A DNA stretch of 64,000 bases, taken from positions 124,001 to 188,000 of the forward strand of contig NZ_RKQQ01000006.1 in NCBI RefSeq assembly GCF_003814815.1, read 5' to 3'. Positions within the stretch are counted from its first letter, which is position 1; each line of letters opens with the position of its first letter. The notes beneath the pieces are model-generated. The model did not search any database and was not told the DNA's origin. It saw nothing but the letters and a program-made list of their open reading frames with translations. Shown here one piece after another: positions 1-7,857 of the stretch. The translations under genes were made by a program, and so were the position numbers. Source of the stretch: Salisediminibacterium halotolerans. GTDB taxonomy: Bacteria; Bacillota; Bacilli; Bacillales; Salisediminibacteriaceae.

Positions 1-690
1 ATTTCAGATCATTTGATTATTGCTCATAATGCAAGCTTTGATATTAGCTGTTTGAGAAAAACCTTGGATTTGTACAACCTTACATATCCTAGCTTGCAAT
101 ATAACTGCACACGGAATATTGCTAAAAAGCATTGGCCGGGCTTGAGTTCGTATAAACTTTCTGTTGTAGCTGATTATCTTGATTTTCAGTTCGAACACCA
201 TCATGCTCTTGAAGATGCAAGAGCTTCGGTTTACATTTTTGAGAAAGTAGTTAATGATCTTGGTGTTCACAGTCCTGAAGAATTATCTGAGAAGCTAAAT
301 ATGGTACAGGGTTCACTTTATAAAGATGGTTATGAACCAGCAAGAATAAATAAAAGATACCGTAATTCTTTTTCAGAAGATTATTCACTCCTTCAAGCTG
401 AAAATAATGAGTTTGACAGCAGTCATCCTTTTTATAATTCGCACGTGACATTTACAGGTACGTTAGAGTCGATGACAAGAAAAGAAGCAGCCCAAAATAT
501 TGTTAATCTAGGCGGTCATTTTGAGAAGGGTGTGACCAAGAATACCAACTTTTTGATTTTAGGTGATCAAGATTTTAATAGGTTTGCCAATGGCAAAAAA
601 AGCAGCAAATTATTAAAAGCAGAAAGCAATATTGCACAAGGTCAAAATTTAGAGATTATGCCAGAACAAGACTTTATAGAACTTTTATAA
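1..690 (+). CDS. DEDDh 3'-5' exonuclease with C-terminal BRCT domain (5' truncated by window edge)
   Basis: The reading frame is open from base 1, so the N-terminus lies outside the window. The remaining part has exonuclease motif II (AHNASFD, at the very start) and motif III (HHALEDARAS, about residues 66-75), as in DNA polymerase III epsilon-type proofreading exonucleases. A C-terminal BRCT domain covers about residues 145-229 (HVTFTGTLESMTRKEA, LGGHFEKGVTKNTNFLI). Exonuclease-BRCT proteins of this kind are common in Bacillota and probably trim DNA ends; the substrate is not evident. The gene is A+T-rich like the next one and unlike everything after 2585, which suggests joint acquisition. 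The spacing of about 120 bases to the reverse transcriptase would allow co-transcription. Confidence 0.8.
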   Translation: MSDHLIIAHNASFDISCLRKTLDLYNLTYPSLQYNCTRNIAKKHWPGLSSYKLSVVADYLDFQFEHHHALEDARASVYIFEKVVNDLGVHSPEELSEKLNMVQGSLYKDGYEPARINKRYRNSFSEDYSLLQAENNEFDSSHPFYNSHVTFTGTLESMTRKEAAQNIVNLGGHFEKGVTKNTNFLILGDQDFNRFANGKKSSKLLKAESNIAQGQNLEIMPEQDFIELL

Positions 691-811
691 CTATAGATTC
701 TCAAAAATTAATTCCGATTTGAACTTATTAATTAGTGAAAAAAGTATATTAGACGAGTCAAATTTATAAGTGGTTTTCTGATTTCAAGTAGCACAGATTT
801 CTGTTGTCTTA

Positions 812-2434
812 ATGATAATTGTTAATTCTTTAGCAAGTGGAAAATTTAATTTTGGAATGAAGGTGAAATTTATTACTGTAAATAATTTGGGGTCAGAAGA
901 TAATAATAAAATAATTGAGCATTTTTTCAAATTTGGTTATTTTAATGAGCAACTTCCTCAATGCTTTGATAGTAATGATTTATATATTAATTTCGAAAAA
1001 ATTAAAAGCTTTAATGATAAGAAGAATCCTTCTGAACCAGCCACCTTAACTGTTGCTAAGAATGAGAATGCTAGAAGAGAAATAAAAGTTCCGAACCCAA
1101 TACATCAAACCAAATTATTCAACATCTTGATCGATAATATTGTTGATATTAAAGAGAAAATTGATTTAGGTAACCGGACTTTATCTAACCCTTTTATTGA
1201 AAAAGATTTTTATGAAGAAATAATGTTAGATATACCTTTCAAAAATCGAAGAAGCACATTTAGATTTAACTTATACAAAAAAATGAATAGTTCAATGGGA
1301 TATCGCTATATTTACAAATTAGATTTAGCAAATTTCTATGACTCAATTTACACTCACGCTATCGAGTGGGCAATTGTAGGGAAAGAAGTTGCAAAAAATA
1401 AGGATGGCAATAAAGCTAATAAATTAGGTGAACAATTAGATAAAGGTGTTAGAAATACAAACTCTAGAGAAACATCTGGTATCCCTACTGGACCTTTTAG
1501 TTCACGTATCCTCTCAGAATTAATATTAATTTCAATTGATGAAGAGTTGCTTCAGCTAAAAACTGAAAGTGGAATAGATTTTGAATTTCTTCACTATAAT
1601 GATGATTATGAATTTTATTTTAAAACGGAATTAGATTACTTGAAAATTATAAGTTTAATTAAATCCGTTTTCACTAAATATAGATTGAAAATTAATGAAT
1701 CGAAATGTGAATTTCTTGAATATCCCTATCACAACAATATAGATATGAAAGAAGAATATGAATTTTATTTAAAAAAATATAAAGATTCAAATGATAATTA
1801 TCAGAAGACAGATATTATTGTTCGGCTGTTTTTTAAGGCTGATGAATTTTACAAACAGGGATATAAAGGTGCCTATAAGTATTTATATAAGGTTATTAAA
1901 GGCTATGATTTAAGCGTTGTATGGGGAGCTGTTGAACCGTTCTTTTTAGGACATATTTTAATCAAACCCGACCTTACCAAATATATATCAGAAATTATAT
2001 TTGAAGAGGAACATTTAAACAAAGTTAGTAGAAAATTTTGTGGAGAACTTGAAAAAAATTTAGACACTGCATTAAAGTTTAAATTAGATAATGAAGCAAA
2101 TTGGTTGCTTTGGATGATTTTTAATTTAAATATAAAATTAAAGTCTAAACAAATATTGAGTATTTTAGATGAAGCTGATAATGAAATTTTTCTAACGTTT
2201 TTTTTAAGTTATGTCGAACATATAGGGAAGATAAGACAAAAAAGAATTATTGAGAAATTAAATAAACTGAAAGAGACATTAATACACGAAAGTATATATG
2301 GACCTAAATGGATTTTAATTTATCAGTGGGTAAAAAGTGAATGGCCATATTATAATGAACTAAAGTCAAAAGTTGAAAAAAATAATAGTTTCAAATGTCT
2401 GCTAAAGAACGATGTTAGTTTCATAAAGTTATAA
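812..2434 (+). CDS. Stand-alone reverse transcriptase of the Abi/DRT defence type
   Basis: 540 residues. Motif A is LDLANFYDSIYTH with catalytic Asp near 171, motif B is SGIPTGPFSSRI (about 222-233), and motif C is YNDD (262-265), in which Asn replaces the usual Ala, Val or Met. A thumb-like RLKINESKCEFL follows. The last 230 residues are alpha-helical with no recognised domain. The FYxSIYTHxIxWA motif A and absence of maturase, integrase or RNase H domains point to the Abi/Unknown-Group reverse transcriptases, many of which are phage-defence proteins (DRT systems). I cannot fix the exact class. The ATG at 812 is the only canonical start before an upstream in-frame stop, but lacks a good ribosome binding site; ATG 857 is the alternative. 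The gene is far richer in A+T than the genes after 2585, a sign of transfer. Confidence 0.85.
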   Translation: MIIVNSLASGKFNFGMKVKFITVNNLGSEDNNKIIEHFFKFGYFNEQLPQCFDSNDLYINFEKIKSFNDKKNPSEPATLTVAKNENARREIKVPNPIHQTKLFNILIDNIVDIKEKIDLGNRTLSNPFIEKDFYEEIMLDIPFKNRRSTFRFNLYKKMNSSMGYRYIYKLDLANFYDSIYTHAIEWAIVGKEVAKNKDGNKANKLGEQLDKGVRNTNSRETSGIPTGPFSSRILSELILISIDEELLQLKTESGIDFEFLHYNDDYEFYFKTELDYLKIISLIKSVFTKYRLKINESKCEFLEYPYHNNIDMKEEYEFYLKKYKDSNDNYQKTDIIVRLFFKADEFYKQGYKGAYKYLYKVIKGYDLSVVWGAVEPFFLGHILIKPDLTKYISEIIFEEEHLNKVSRKFCGELEKNLDTALKFKLDNEANWLLWMIFNLNIKLKSKQILSILDEADNEIFLTFFLSYVEHIGKIRQKRIIEKLNKLKETLIHESIYGPKWILIYQWVKSEWPYYNELKSKVEKNNSFKCLLKNDVSFIKL

Positions 2435-2584
2435 GTAGTTGAACTATAGTAATAGATAATGGAGTGAAATATTTTATAATTATCGAGAAACTGTTCTATT
2501 TGAGTTCTTGTATTAACCTAAGTCATTTCATCTAGAAGCATAAGAAATTAATTTTAAAACAAATAAGGGACTGGAGGTCTTGAA
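2435..2584. other. A+T-rich gap at the edge of the transferred segment
   Basis: 150 bases without an ORF. The composition matches the reverse transcriptase gene up to about 2560 and then gives way to the ribosome binding site (ACTGGAGG) of the YdbC-like gene. The promoter of that gene must lie here. A non-coding RNA partner for the reverse transcriptase could also lie here, but I saw no strong hairpin. Confidence 0.35.
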
Positions 2585-2800
2585 ATGGCCAACATTGACT
2601 ACGAAATTGTAAAGCACATCGGCGTGTTATCCGAATCGCCGAAAGGTTGGAAGAAAGAACTTAATCTCGTCAGCTGGAACAAGCGCGAACCGAAGTATGA
2701 CATACGCGACTGGGCGCCGGATCACGAGAAGATGGGCAAGGGGATTACCTTGTCGGAAGAGGAATTGAAAGCACTCGGGAAAATGGTTGCGGATCTATGA
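2585..2800 (+). CDS. YdbC/PC4-like single-stranded nucleic-acid-binding protein
   Basis: 71 residues, with the family signature SPKGWKKELNLVSWN followed by KYDIRDWAPDHEKMGKGITL. This is the bacterial YdbC family with the PC4 (transcription coactivator p15) fold, known from Lactococcus YdbC to bind single-stranded DNA as a dimer. The length is full for the family. The start is fixed by TGGAGG eight bases upstream. A strong terminator follows at once, so the gene is monocistronic. Base composition is normal for the window, so it marks the native side of the A+T-rich island boundary. Confidence 0.85.
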   Translation: MANIDYEIVKHIGVLSESPKGWKKELNLVSWNKREPKYDIRDWAPDHEKMGKGITLSEEELKALGKMVADL

Positions 2801-2806
2801 GGGATA

Positions 2807-2848
2807 AACAGAAAGCCGGACGAAGTGCGTCTGCTTTCTGTTTTTTTA
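2807..2848 (+). terminator. Intrinsic terminator after the YdbC-like gene
   Basis: Stem CAGAAAGC (2809-2816) pairs with GCTTTCTG (2833-2840) and is followed by seven T. Confidence 0.85.
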
Positions 2849-2900
2849 GATAGCAGCCTGTCGAGAAGCTGTGAACGTTAGTGAGAGGAGTGTGGCTTGA

Positions 2901-3899
2901 ATGCATCGAATCAATCAGACCGAAAAGAGCGTCGACAAAATCGAAGAAACGACCTTTGCCGCGATTGGGATGAAGGAAAATGATTTAGAGGAGATGATCC
3001 GCTCTGATATTCAAATGCTTGAAGGCGAGGAAGTCTCGCTCCTTGTGATCGGCAAGCAAGTGCGCAATGAGCGGAAGGGGCGCAGCGATTTAACCGCGAT
3101 TGACGCGAACGGCAACATCGTTTTAATTGAAATTAAACGCGACCGTCAAGATATCGAACAGCGCAATGAACCGTTTGAGTTTCAGGCGATCCGCTATGCG
3201 GCGAGTTACGCGACGATTAAGACGAAGGATGAACTCGTGCAGACGGTCTATGCGCCGTACTTAGAAAAATACGGCGATCACGCGCAAAAAGGCGAGCTGA
3301 CGTATGCCGAATGGGGGCATCGGATTCTTGATGATTTTCTTGCGAAAAACGAAGCGGGCGTTCGTTTCAACGAAAAACAGCGCATCATTTTAGCAGCGTC
3401 CGATTACGATGATCTTACGCTTTCTTCCGTCGCTTGGCTCAGTCAAAACGGCGTTGATCTCAGCTGCTATACATTAACGCCGTATCTGATCGGCGAAGAA
3501 GCTTACATGCACGTCGATAAATTGATTCCTTCAATTGAATACGATGACTATTACATAAATTTAGACCGTCCGGCGGGGACGGCACCGCGCACAGCGCGTG
3601 ATAAACCGGCGCTCAAACGCCGGTCGCTCCCGAAAATCGACAAGCTCCTCGCTTGGGGCGCTGTCAAAGCCGGCGATGTTATTGAAGCGAAAGATAAGCC
3701 GGATAAAGCGGTGCTGTTAGAAAACGGCAATGTTGAAGCCGGCGGCGAAGAAATGTCATTGCAAGTGTGGTTAAAAAACCTGTACGGCTGGTCGAGCATT
3801 CAAACGTACGTTTTTGCGATTCACCAAGCGAGCGGGAAAAGTTTGAGTGCGATCAGACGGGACTATATGGAGCGCGATCTTGATCTCGGTTCGGAGTAA
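2901..3899 (+). CDS. Predicted PD-(D/E)XK nuclease-fold protein with C-terminal RAMA-like domain
   Basis: 332 residues. About residues 60-85 read GRSDLTAIDANGNIVLIEIKRD, which fits the Asp then Glu-x-Lys metal-binding core of PD-(D/E)XK nucleases and resembles the NucS/DUF91 C-terminal domain. About residues 240-325 (LLAWGAVKAGDVIEA, then GWSSIQTYVFAIHQASGKSLSAIR) look like the RAMA domain, which is predicted to read modified DNA and is often linked to restriction or methylation systems. This would be a nuclease or nucleic-acid sensor next to a defence-type reverse transcriptase. Base composition is normal for the window, so a link to that island is only positional. The start is ATG 2901 with GAGAGGAG ten bases upstream. 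No activity can be claimed from sequence alone. Confidence 0.6.
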   Translation: MHRINQTEKSVDKIEETTFAAIGMKENDLEEMIRSDIQMLEGEEVSLLVIGKQVRNERKGRSDLTAIDANGNIVLIEIKRDRQDIEQRNEPFEFQAIRYAASYATIKTKDELVQTVYAPYLEKYGDHAQKGELTYAEWGHRILDDFLAKNEAGVRFNEKQRIILAASDYDDLTLSSVAWLSQNGVDLSCYTLTPYLIGEEAYMHVDKLIPSIEYDDYYINLDRPAGTAPRTARDKPALKRRSLPKIDKLLAWGAVKAGDVIEAKDKPDKAVLLENGNVEAGGEEMSLQVWLKNLYGWSSIQTYVFAIHQASGKSLSAIRRDYMERDLDLGSE

Positions 3900-3952
3900 G
3901 CGGGGCTGAACTTTGGTTTGACACTAAGCTCAGGTTTTAAAAATCCCCGATC

Positions 3953-3981
3953 ATGTGAAACAAGCGTCTTTTCTTTATAAT
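3953..3981 (+). promoter_or_regulatory. Candidate promoter of msrAB
   Basis: A perfect TATAAT lies at 3976-3981, 30 bases before the msrAB start. The -35 region (ATGTGA at 3953, 17-base spacing) is weak. Confidence 0.45.
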
Positions 3982-4011
3982 GGGAGAAAAGAGACGTAAA
4001 GGGGAATCGAT

Positions 4012-5139
4012 ATGAATACAAAGCGATGGCTCTATAGTGTAATGGCGCTCGTGGTGTTGGCAGGCGGCTGGTTTTTGTATCAATCGATGATGGGGTCAGA
4101 CTATGACGACGTCGTCGCAACCGAGCGTGCGGAAGCAGAAGCGGATGCCGACGAGCTCGCGTATGCAACCTTTGCCGGCGGCTGTTTTTGGTGTATGGAA
4201 CCGCCGTTTGACGGCGAAGTCGGCGTCGTCGATGTCGTTTCTGGTTACACGGGCGGCGAAGAAGAAGACCCGACCTATGAAGAAGTAGCCGGAAAGGAGA
4301 CCGGGCACCAGGAAGCGGTGCAGATCACTTACGATCCCGACGAGATCAGTTATGAGGACTTGTTGCAAATTTACTGGCGGCAAATCGATCCGACCGATGA
4401 CGGCGGGCAGTTTGTCGATCGCGGCGAACCGTATTTATCGGCGATTTTTTATCATAACGAAGCGCAAAAACAAGCGGCCGAATCGTCGCTCGCGGAAATG
4501 GATGAATCGGGCCGGTTTGACGGCGAGATCGTCACATCGATTGAAGCGTACGATACCTTTTATATGGCAGAAGACAACCATCAAAATTACGCGAAGGAAA
4601 ATCCGATCCGCTACCAGTTTTACCGCGGCAGTTCCGGGCGCGATGACTATTTAGACGACGTCTGGGGCGACGAGCGCGACTATGAAGTGTCGTCTGATTC
4701 GCCGTTTGCCGTCGAGGATAAAGACGCCGCTGTGGCTGACTTGACAGAGATCCAATACGAAGTGACGCAAGAAGACGGAACCGAACCGGCGTACGAAAAC
4801 GCCTATCACAACAACCGCGAAGACGGAATTTACGTCGACATTGTCTCGGGCGAACCGTTATTCAGCACTGAAGATCAGTACGATTCCGGCACCGGTTGGC
4901 CGAGTTTCACGAAGCCGTTGGAGCGTGTGAATATTACGTACGCTGAAGACAGCGGCCTTCTCGGCACCCGCGTGGAAGTTCGCAGCAAACACGCCGATTC
5001 CCATTTAGGCCACGTTTTTCAAGACGGCCCGGAACCGACCGGCCTCAGATACTGCATGAATTCCGCCGCGATGGAATTTATCCCTGCTGATGAACTGGAA
5101 GGCAGCGAGTACGAAGATTACGCAGGGGATTTTGACTAA
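4012..5139 (+). CDS. msrAB: Membrane-anchored bifunctional methionine sulfoxide reductase MsrA-MsrB
   Basis: 375 residues. One hydrophobic segment (about 7-25) with a positively charged start acts as signal anchor, placing the enzyme outside the membrane. The MsrA domain (about 50-205) has the catalytic GCFWC motif and reduces methionine-S-sulfoxide. The MsrB domain (about 245-365) has [33 protein letters not shown] and the catalytic Cys in [11 protein letters not shown], and reduces the R form. The Cys pairs that bind structural zinc in many MsrB proteins are absent, as in other zinc-free members. The linkers are strongly acidic, consistent with a salty or alkaline habitat. The likely job is repair of oxidised extracytoplasmic proteins. 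The gene is alone and followed by a terminator. Confidence 0.92.
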   Translation: MNTKRWLYSVMALVVLAGGWFLYQSMMGSDYDDVVATERAEAEADADELAYATFAGGCFWCMEPPFDGEVGVVDVVSGYTGGEEEDPTYEEVAGKETGHQEAVQITYDPDEISYEDLLQIYWRQIDPTDDGGQFVDRGEPYLSAIFYHNEAQKQAAESSLAEMDESGRFDGEIVTSIEAYDTFYMAEDNHQNYAKENPIRYQFYRGSSGRDDYLDDVWGDERDYEVSSDSPFAVEDKDAAVADLTEIQYEVTQEDGTEPAYENAYHNNREDGIYVDIVSGEPLFSTEDQYDSGTGWPSFTKPLERVNITYAEDSGLLGTRVEVRSKHADSHLGHVFQDGPEPTGLRYCMNSAAMEFIPADELEGSEYEDYAGDFD

Positions 5140-5186
5140 TTGAAATAGGCTTTGCACATTTCGAAGATGAAAGGTGAAGTAGCGAA

Positions 5187-5220
5187 AAAGGCGAGAGCAT
5201 TACTCAGCTCTCGCCTTTGA
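5187..5220 (+). terminator. Intrinsic terminator of msrAB
   Basis: Perfect 12-bp stem AAAGGCGAGAGC (5187-5198) with GCTCTCGCCTTT (5207-5218). A palindromic repeat element begins directly after it. Confidence 0.85.
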
Positions 5221-5288
5221 CTGTAGAAAAACGATTATGTTGATAAAAGCTACGCAGCCACTTCCTCCGACGCCTGTAGGAAAGCAAG

Positions 5289-5554
5289 GAGGCTGCTGAA
5301 AAAGTAAATGATCAATTGGACGTCTGCATAATTATTCTTTTTTATAAATTGGGATGTATTATGAGACCGGAGCAAACTCGACGCCTGCGGGAAAAGCAAC
5401 TGCCGAAGACCCCACAAGAAGCGGTTACGCTTCTGAGGAGGCTGAGGCGTTGCCCGCGGCAAGCGAGTTTGCGGAGGGCTCATAATATTCTGTATCCTAT
5501 GCGGCTCATAAATAAACGCCGACTTTGTTTATCCAGCACTTTTTCAGCAGCCTC
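5289..5554. mobile_element. 266-bp MITE-like element with 17-bp inverted repeats and 9-bp target duplication
   Basis: The ends GAGGCTGCTGAAAAAGT (5289-5305) and its exact complement (5538-5554) form perfect 17-bp terminal inverted repeats. Both sides are flanked by the direct repeat GAAAGCAAG (5280-5288 and 5555-5563). Removing the element and one flank copy restores the sequence found uninterrupted in the copy at 55383-55391, so the empty site is known. The element carries no transposase, so it must have been moved in trans; the family is unassigned. Its interior (5379-5474) holds another copy of the palindromic repeat core. Confidence 0.85.
5379..5474 (+). repeat. 96-bp repeat core, nearly identical to 35134-35229
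   Basis: The two copies differ at three positions by my alignment. Each can fold on itself (GCAACTGCC with GGCGTTGC; GAAGCGG with CGCTTC). It is a variant of the core of the larger palindromic repeats: both start CGACGCCT, continue CGGGAAA and AGCAA, and end near TTGCCCG(C/G)GGCAAGCG. Confidence 0.8.
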
Positions 5555-5876
5555 GAAAGCAAGAGACGAAGATCCATTAAAGACCGGTAAAATACCGGTA
5601 AAATACCGGTCTTTAATTAGCTGAAGCCTTGCCTACGGACAGTAAGACACAGCGAGGTTGTTTCGAGCTGATGTCGCACTGATGCTTCGTAAGTGCAAGC
5701 GGAGGTTAGTGGCTGCGTGGCTTTCTTACTGTACAGAACAATTTGAAACGGTGAGGATAATTACATTTATTGTTTCTATTGTCAATTTTGATTTTATCAG
5801 CGATGATTGAGGTATCATTCTGCTGATGAGCTGTATCAAAAAGTCTATCTTACGTTTATGGAAATGAGGGATAACG

Positions 5877-6752
5877 ATGCTTCAGCCGGAGTTAGTACTC
5901 GATGCGAAAGCGACCTTAGGCGAAGGGCCTTGTTGGCTGGACGAGTCCAACCGACTCTTATGGGTCGACATTGACGGCGAGACGGTCAATTTGTTCGATC
6001 CGGCGACGGGCGAAAACAAGCCCCGTCATATCGGCCAGCGGGTCGGAGCGGCCGTCCAACGGGAAAATGGCGGCCTTCTGCTCGCGCTTGAGCGCGGTTT
6101 TTACTTCTACGATCTTAACACGAATGACTTGACACCGCTCGGCGATCCGGAAGCGGGGATTGCGACGAACCGCTTCAATGACGGGAAGTGCGATCCGGCC
6201 GGGCGCTTCTGGGCGGGGACGATGGCGCTGGATAAAGAGCCGGGGAACGCGAATTTGTATCGGCTCAATCGGGATCACAGCATCGAACACGTCCTTTCCG
6301 GGGTGACGACGTCGAACGGGCTCGCGTGGGACAGAGAGCGTGCGGTGATGTATTACATTGATACGAAGACGAAAAAGGTGCAGGCGTATGACTATGAGGA
6401 AGCGTCCGGGGCGATTGCCAATCCGCGGACGGCGGTGACGATTGTTGACAGGGCCGGCAGTCCGGACGGGATGACGATCGATCAGGAAGGGATGCTGTGG
6501 ATTGCGTTGTTTCGCGGTTGGCGCGTGATCCGAGTGAATCCGGCGACGGGCGAGCGGCTTGCGGAAATCGCCGTGCCGGCGAGTCAAGTGACGTCGTGCG
6601 CGTTTGGCGGGAGCAGGCTTGATGAATTGTACATCACGACTGCGCGAACAGGTTTATCTGAGGAAGCGCTCAAAGAACAGCCTTATGCGGGCGGGATTTT
6701 TTGCGTGAAACCGGGTGTAGAAGGTGCGCCTTCGTATATGTTTCACGGGTAA
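5877..6752 (+). CDS. SMP-30/gluconolactonase/LRE-like protein
   Basis: 291 residues forming a six-bladed beta-propeller of the SMP-30/gluconolactonase family. Hallmarks are the N-terminal LGEGPCWLDESNRLLWVDI, NDGKCDPAGRFWAGTM (about 101-116), TSNGLAWD and SPDGMTIDQEGMLWIA, which contain the metal-binding Glu, Asn and Asp. Members are divalent-metal lactonases acting on sugar lactones, and the length is typical. There is no signal peptide, so it is cytosolic. No sugar-acid pathway genes lie next to it, so the substrate is unknown. The start has GAGGG seven bases upstream. Confidence 0.85.
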   Translation: MLQPELVLDAKATLGEGPCWLDESNRLLWVDIDGETVNLFDPATGENKPRHIGQRVGAAVQRENGGLLLALERGFYFYDLNTNDLTPLGDPEAGIATNRFNDGKCDPAGRFWAGTMALDKEPGNANLYRLNRDHSIEHVLSGVTTSNGLAWDRERAVMYYIDTKTKKVQAYDYEEASGAIANPRTAVTIVDRAGSPDGMTIDQEGMLWIALFRGWRVIRVNPATGERLAEIAVPASQVTSCAFGGSRLDELYITTARTGLSEEALKEQPYAGGIFCVKPGVEGAPSYMFHG

Positions 6753-6871
6753 GATCCTGAATGCTAGACAACCGTTTCGAAAGCGCCTTGATGAATATGT
6801 AAGGTCGCAAGAAAAGCAAAAGGCAGCAGCGGCATTGTCGGAAGATGAATGATTTTTGGAGGGGATGAACG

Positions 6872-7297
6872 ATGGGCGAGATGCTGTTGTTTCGTTGCAG
6901 CGAGTGCGCGTTTGAGGATACTGTCTATGTCGGTGTCGGGATGATGTATTATCCTGAGAACGTGCTCAATGATCGAGAAGGCGGGATGATGAAGGACATC
7001 ATCCGGTCCAAGTCCTTGCGCGAGAAAGTGAAGAAGCTCGTCAGTGAGGGTTATGAGCTCGAGTCTGGTTATGAGGAAGCGGTTTACACATGCGAGCATT
7101 GTTGCCGAATGACGACACGGTTTCGTTTTGCTTTGAAGCATCCGGACGGCGCAGTGTTTGTCCCGAGCTATTCTTGCGGGGTATGCAAACATCAGCTGAT
7201 CGCAGCAGATCTTGACAATTTCACTCCGGCTAAGTGTCCGATCTGCAAACAGAGAACGTTCACCTATGATCCCTCAACGTACGGGTTATGGGATTGA
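6872..7297 (+). CDS. Hypothetical zinc-ribbon protein
   Basis: 141 residues with four Cys pairs: CSEC near residues 9-12, CEHC near 73-76, CGVC near 102-105 and CPIC near 121-124. These would form two zinc ribbons, one split around a helical segment (REGGMMKDIIRSKSLREKVKKLV). I do not recognise the family. A well-spaced GGAGGGG supports the start. Zinc ribbons of this kind mediate protein or nucleic-acid contacts; nothing nearby indicates a partner. Real coding is supported by the ordered Cys pairs and the ribosome binding site. Confidence 0.65.
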   Translation: MGEMLLFRCSECAFEDTVYVGVGMMYYPENVLNDREGGMMKDIIRSKSLREKVKKLVSEGYELESGYEEAVYTCEHCCRMTTRFRFALKHPDGAVFVPSYSCGVCKHQLIAADLDNFTPAKCPICKQRTFTYDPSTYGLWD

Positions 7298-7397
7298 GCG
7301 CTGATGCGGAGCGAACAGCTGACAGACAACGTCGGCGATAACCCGGTTTGGTGTGGATGAAATAACATAGCGCGTTGATTGAAAAGGAGTGAACCGA

Positions 7398-7811
7398 TTG
7401 GATATTGGTGAAAAGCTGTACGAAGCAGCGAAAAAGACGTTGGAAAACCGCTACTCTGACGGCGATGGCGGGGCAGCGGCAGTATATACGGAGAGCGGCG
7501 AGGTGTTCACAAGTGTCGCGCCCAGCGTTGTCAATTCTGCGACTGAATTGTGCATCGAAACGGGCGCGATCTTAGAGGCGCATAAGTACAATACAGCGGT
7601 GACACATTCCCTTTGTCTTGTAAGAGAAAACGGAGCACTTAAGATTTTAACGCCCTGCGGCATCTGTCAAGAACGGCTGCTGTATTGGGGAAGAGATGTT
7701 TTGGCAGCGGTCACGTCCAATGAAGAACAGCCGATCGTTTTCAAAACCTTGCGAGAATTGCAGCCGAACCATTGGTCTTATGCTTACAGCGATGACGAAT
7801 TTTTTGCCTGA
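7398..7811 (+). CDS. Cytidine deaminase-like zinc hydrolase
   Basis: 137 residues from TTG 7398. Zinc and catalytic motifs are TELCIETGAILEA (Cys-x-Glu of the CDA family) and TPCGICQERL (PCxxCxE). The order and spacing fit the cytidine deaminase/blasticidin deaminase superfamily. The similarity to canonical Cdd is not close, so the nucleoside substrate is uncertain. The longer GTG start at 7389 overlaps AAAAGGAG, the only ribosome binding site, so TTG 7398 with nine-base spacing is preferred. A terminator follows. Confidence 0.75.
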   Translation: MDIGEKLYEAAKKTLENRYSDGDGGAAAVYTESGEVFTSVAPSVVNSATELCIETGAILEAHKYNTAVTHSLCLVRENGALKILTPCGICQERLLYWGRDVLAAVTSNEEQPIVFKTLRELQPNHWSYAYSDDEFFA

Positions 7812-7829
7812 CAGAAATGCGGCTTCTTC

Positions 7830-7857
7830 AAGCCTCCGTTAACCGGAAGGCTTTTTT
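7830..7857 (+). terminator. Intrinsic terminator after the deaminase-like gene
   Basis: Stem AAGCCT/AGGCTT extended by CCG/CGG with one bulge, followed by a run of T. Confidence 0.75.

Larger units (their letters stand above)
5225..5740 (+). repeat. Palindromic intergenic repeat, copy 1 (interrupted by a MITE)
   Basis: This fills most of the 737-base gap between msrAB and the SMP-30 gene. The left arm (near 5250, ACGCAGCCACTTCCTCCG) is complementary to the right arm (near 5705-5725, CGGAGGTTAGTGGCTGCGT). The segment GACGCCTGTAGGAAAGCAAG, continued after the inserted element by AGACGAAGATCC, matches the copy at 55370-55402. The apical hairpin (about 5577-5616) is different in sequence from the other copies: it is built of ACCGGTAAAAT units flanked by TTAAAG and CTTTAA. 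It is followed by TAGCTGA and CCTTGCC as in the other copies. Reading frames here are not genes. Confidence 0.75.

Noticed and set aside
4103-4654. Basic frames overlapping msrAB on the same strand
   Set aside because: Out-of-frame shadows of the Msr coding sequence.
5577-5616. Short ACCGGTAAAAT tandem as a CRISPR
   Set aside because: Units are too short, spacers are absent and the whole is a hairpin apex; no cas genes nearby.
5316-5624. 102-residue reading frame in the msrAB-SMP-30 gap
   Set aside because: It spans the MITE and the repeat; the similar frame at 35119 reflects the shared repeat, not a gene family.
5958-6587. 209-residue antisense frame under the SMP-30 gene
   Set aside because: The plus-strand protein has clear family motifs; the antisense frame is an Arg- and Pro-rich shadow.
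6768-6852. Coding-like tail (LDEYVRSQEKQKAAAALSEDE then stop) before the zinc-ribbon gene
   Set aside because: It looks like a protein C-terminus, but no start codon or ribosome binding site exists in frame; at most a gene remnant.
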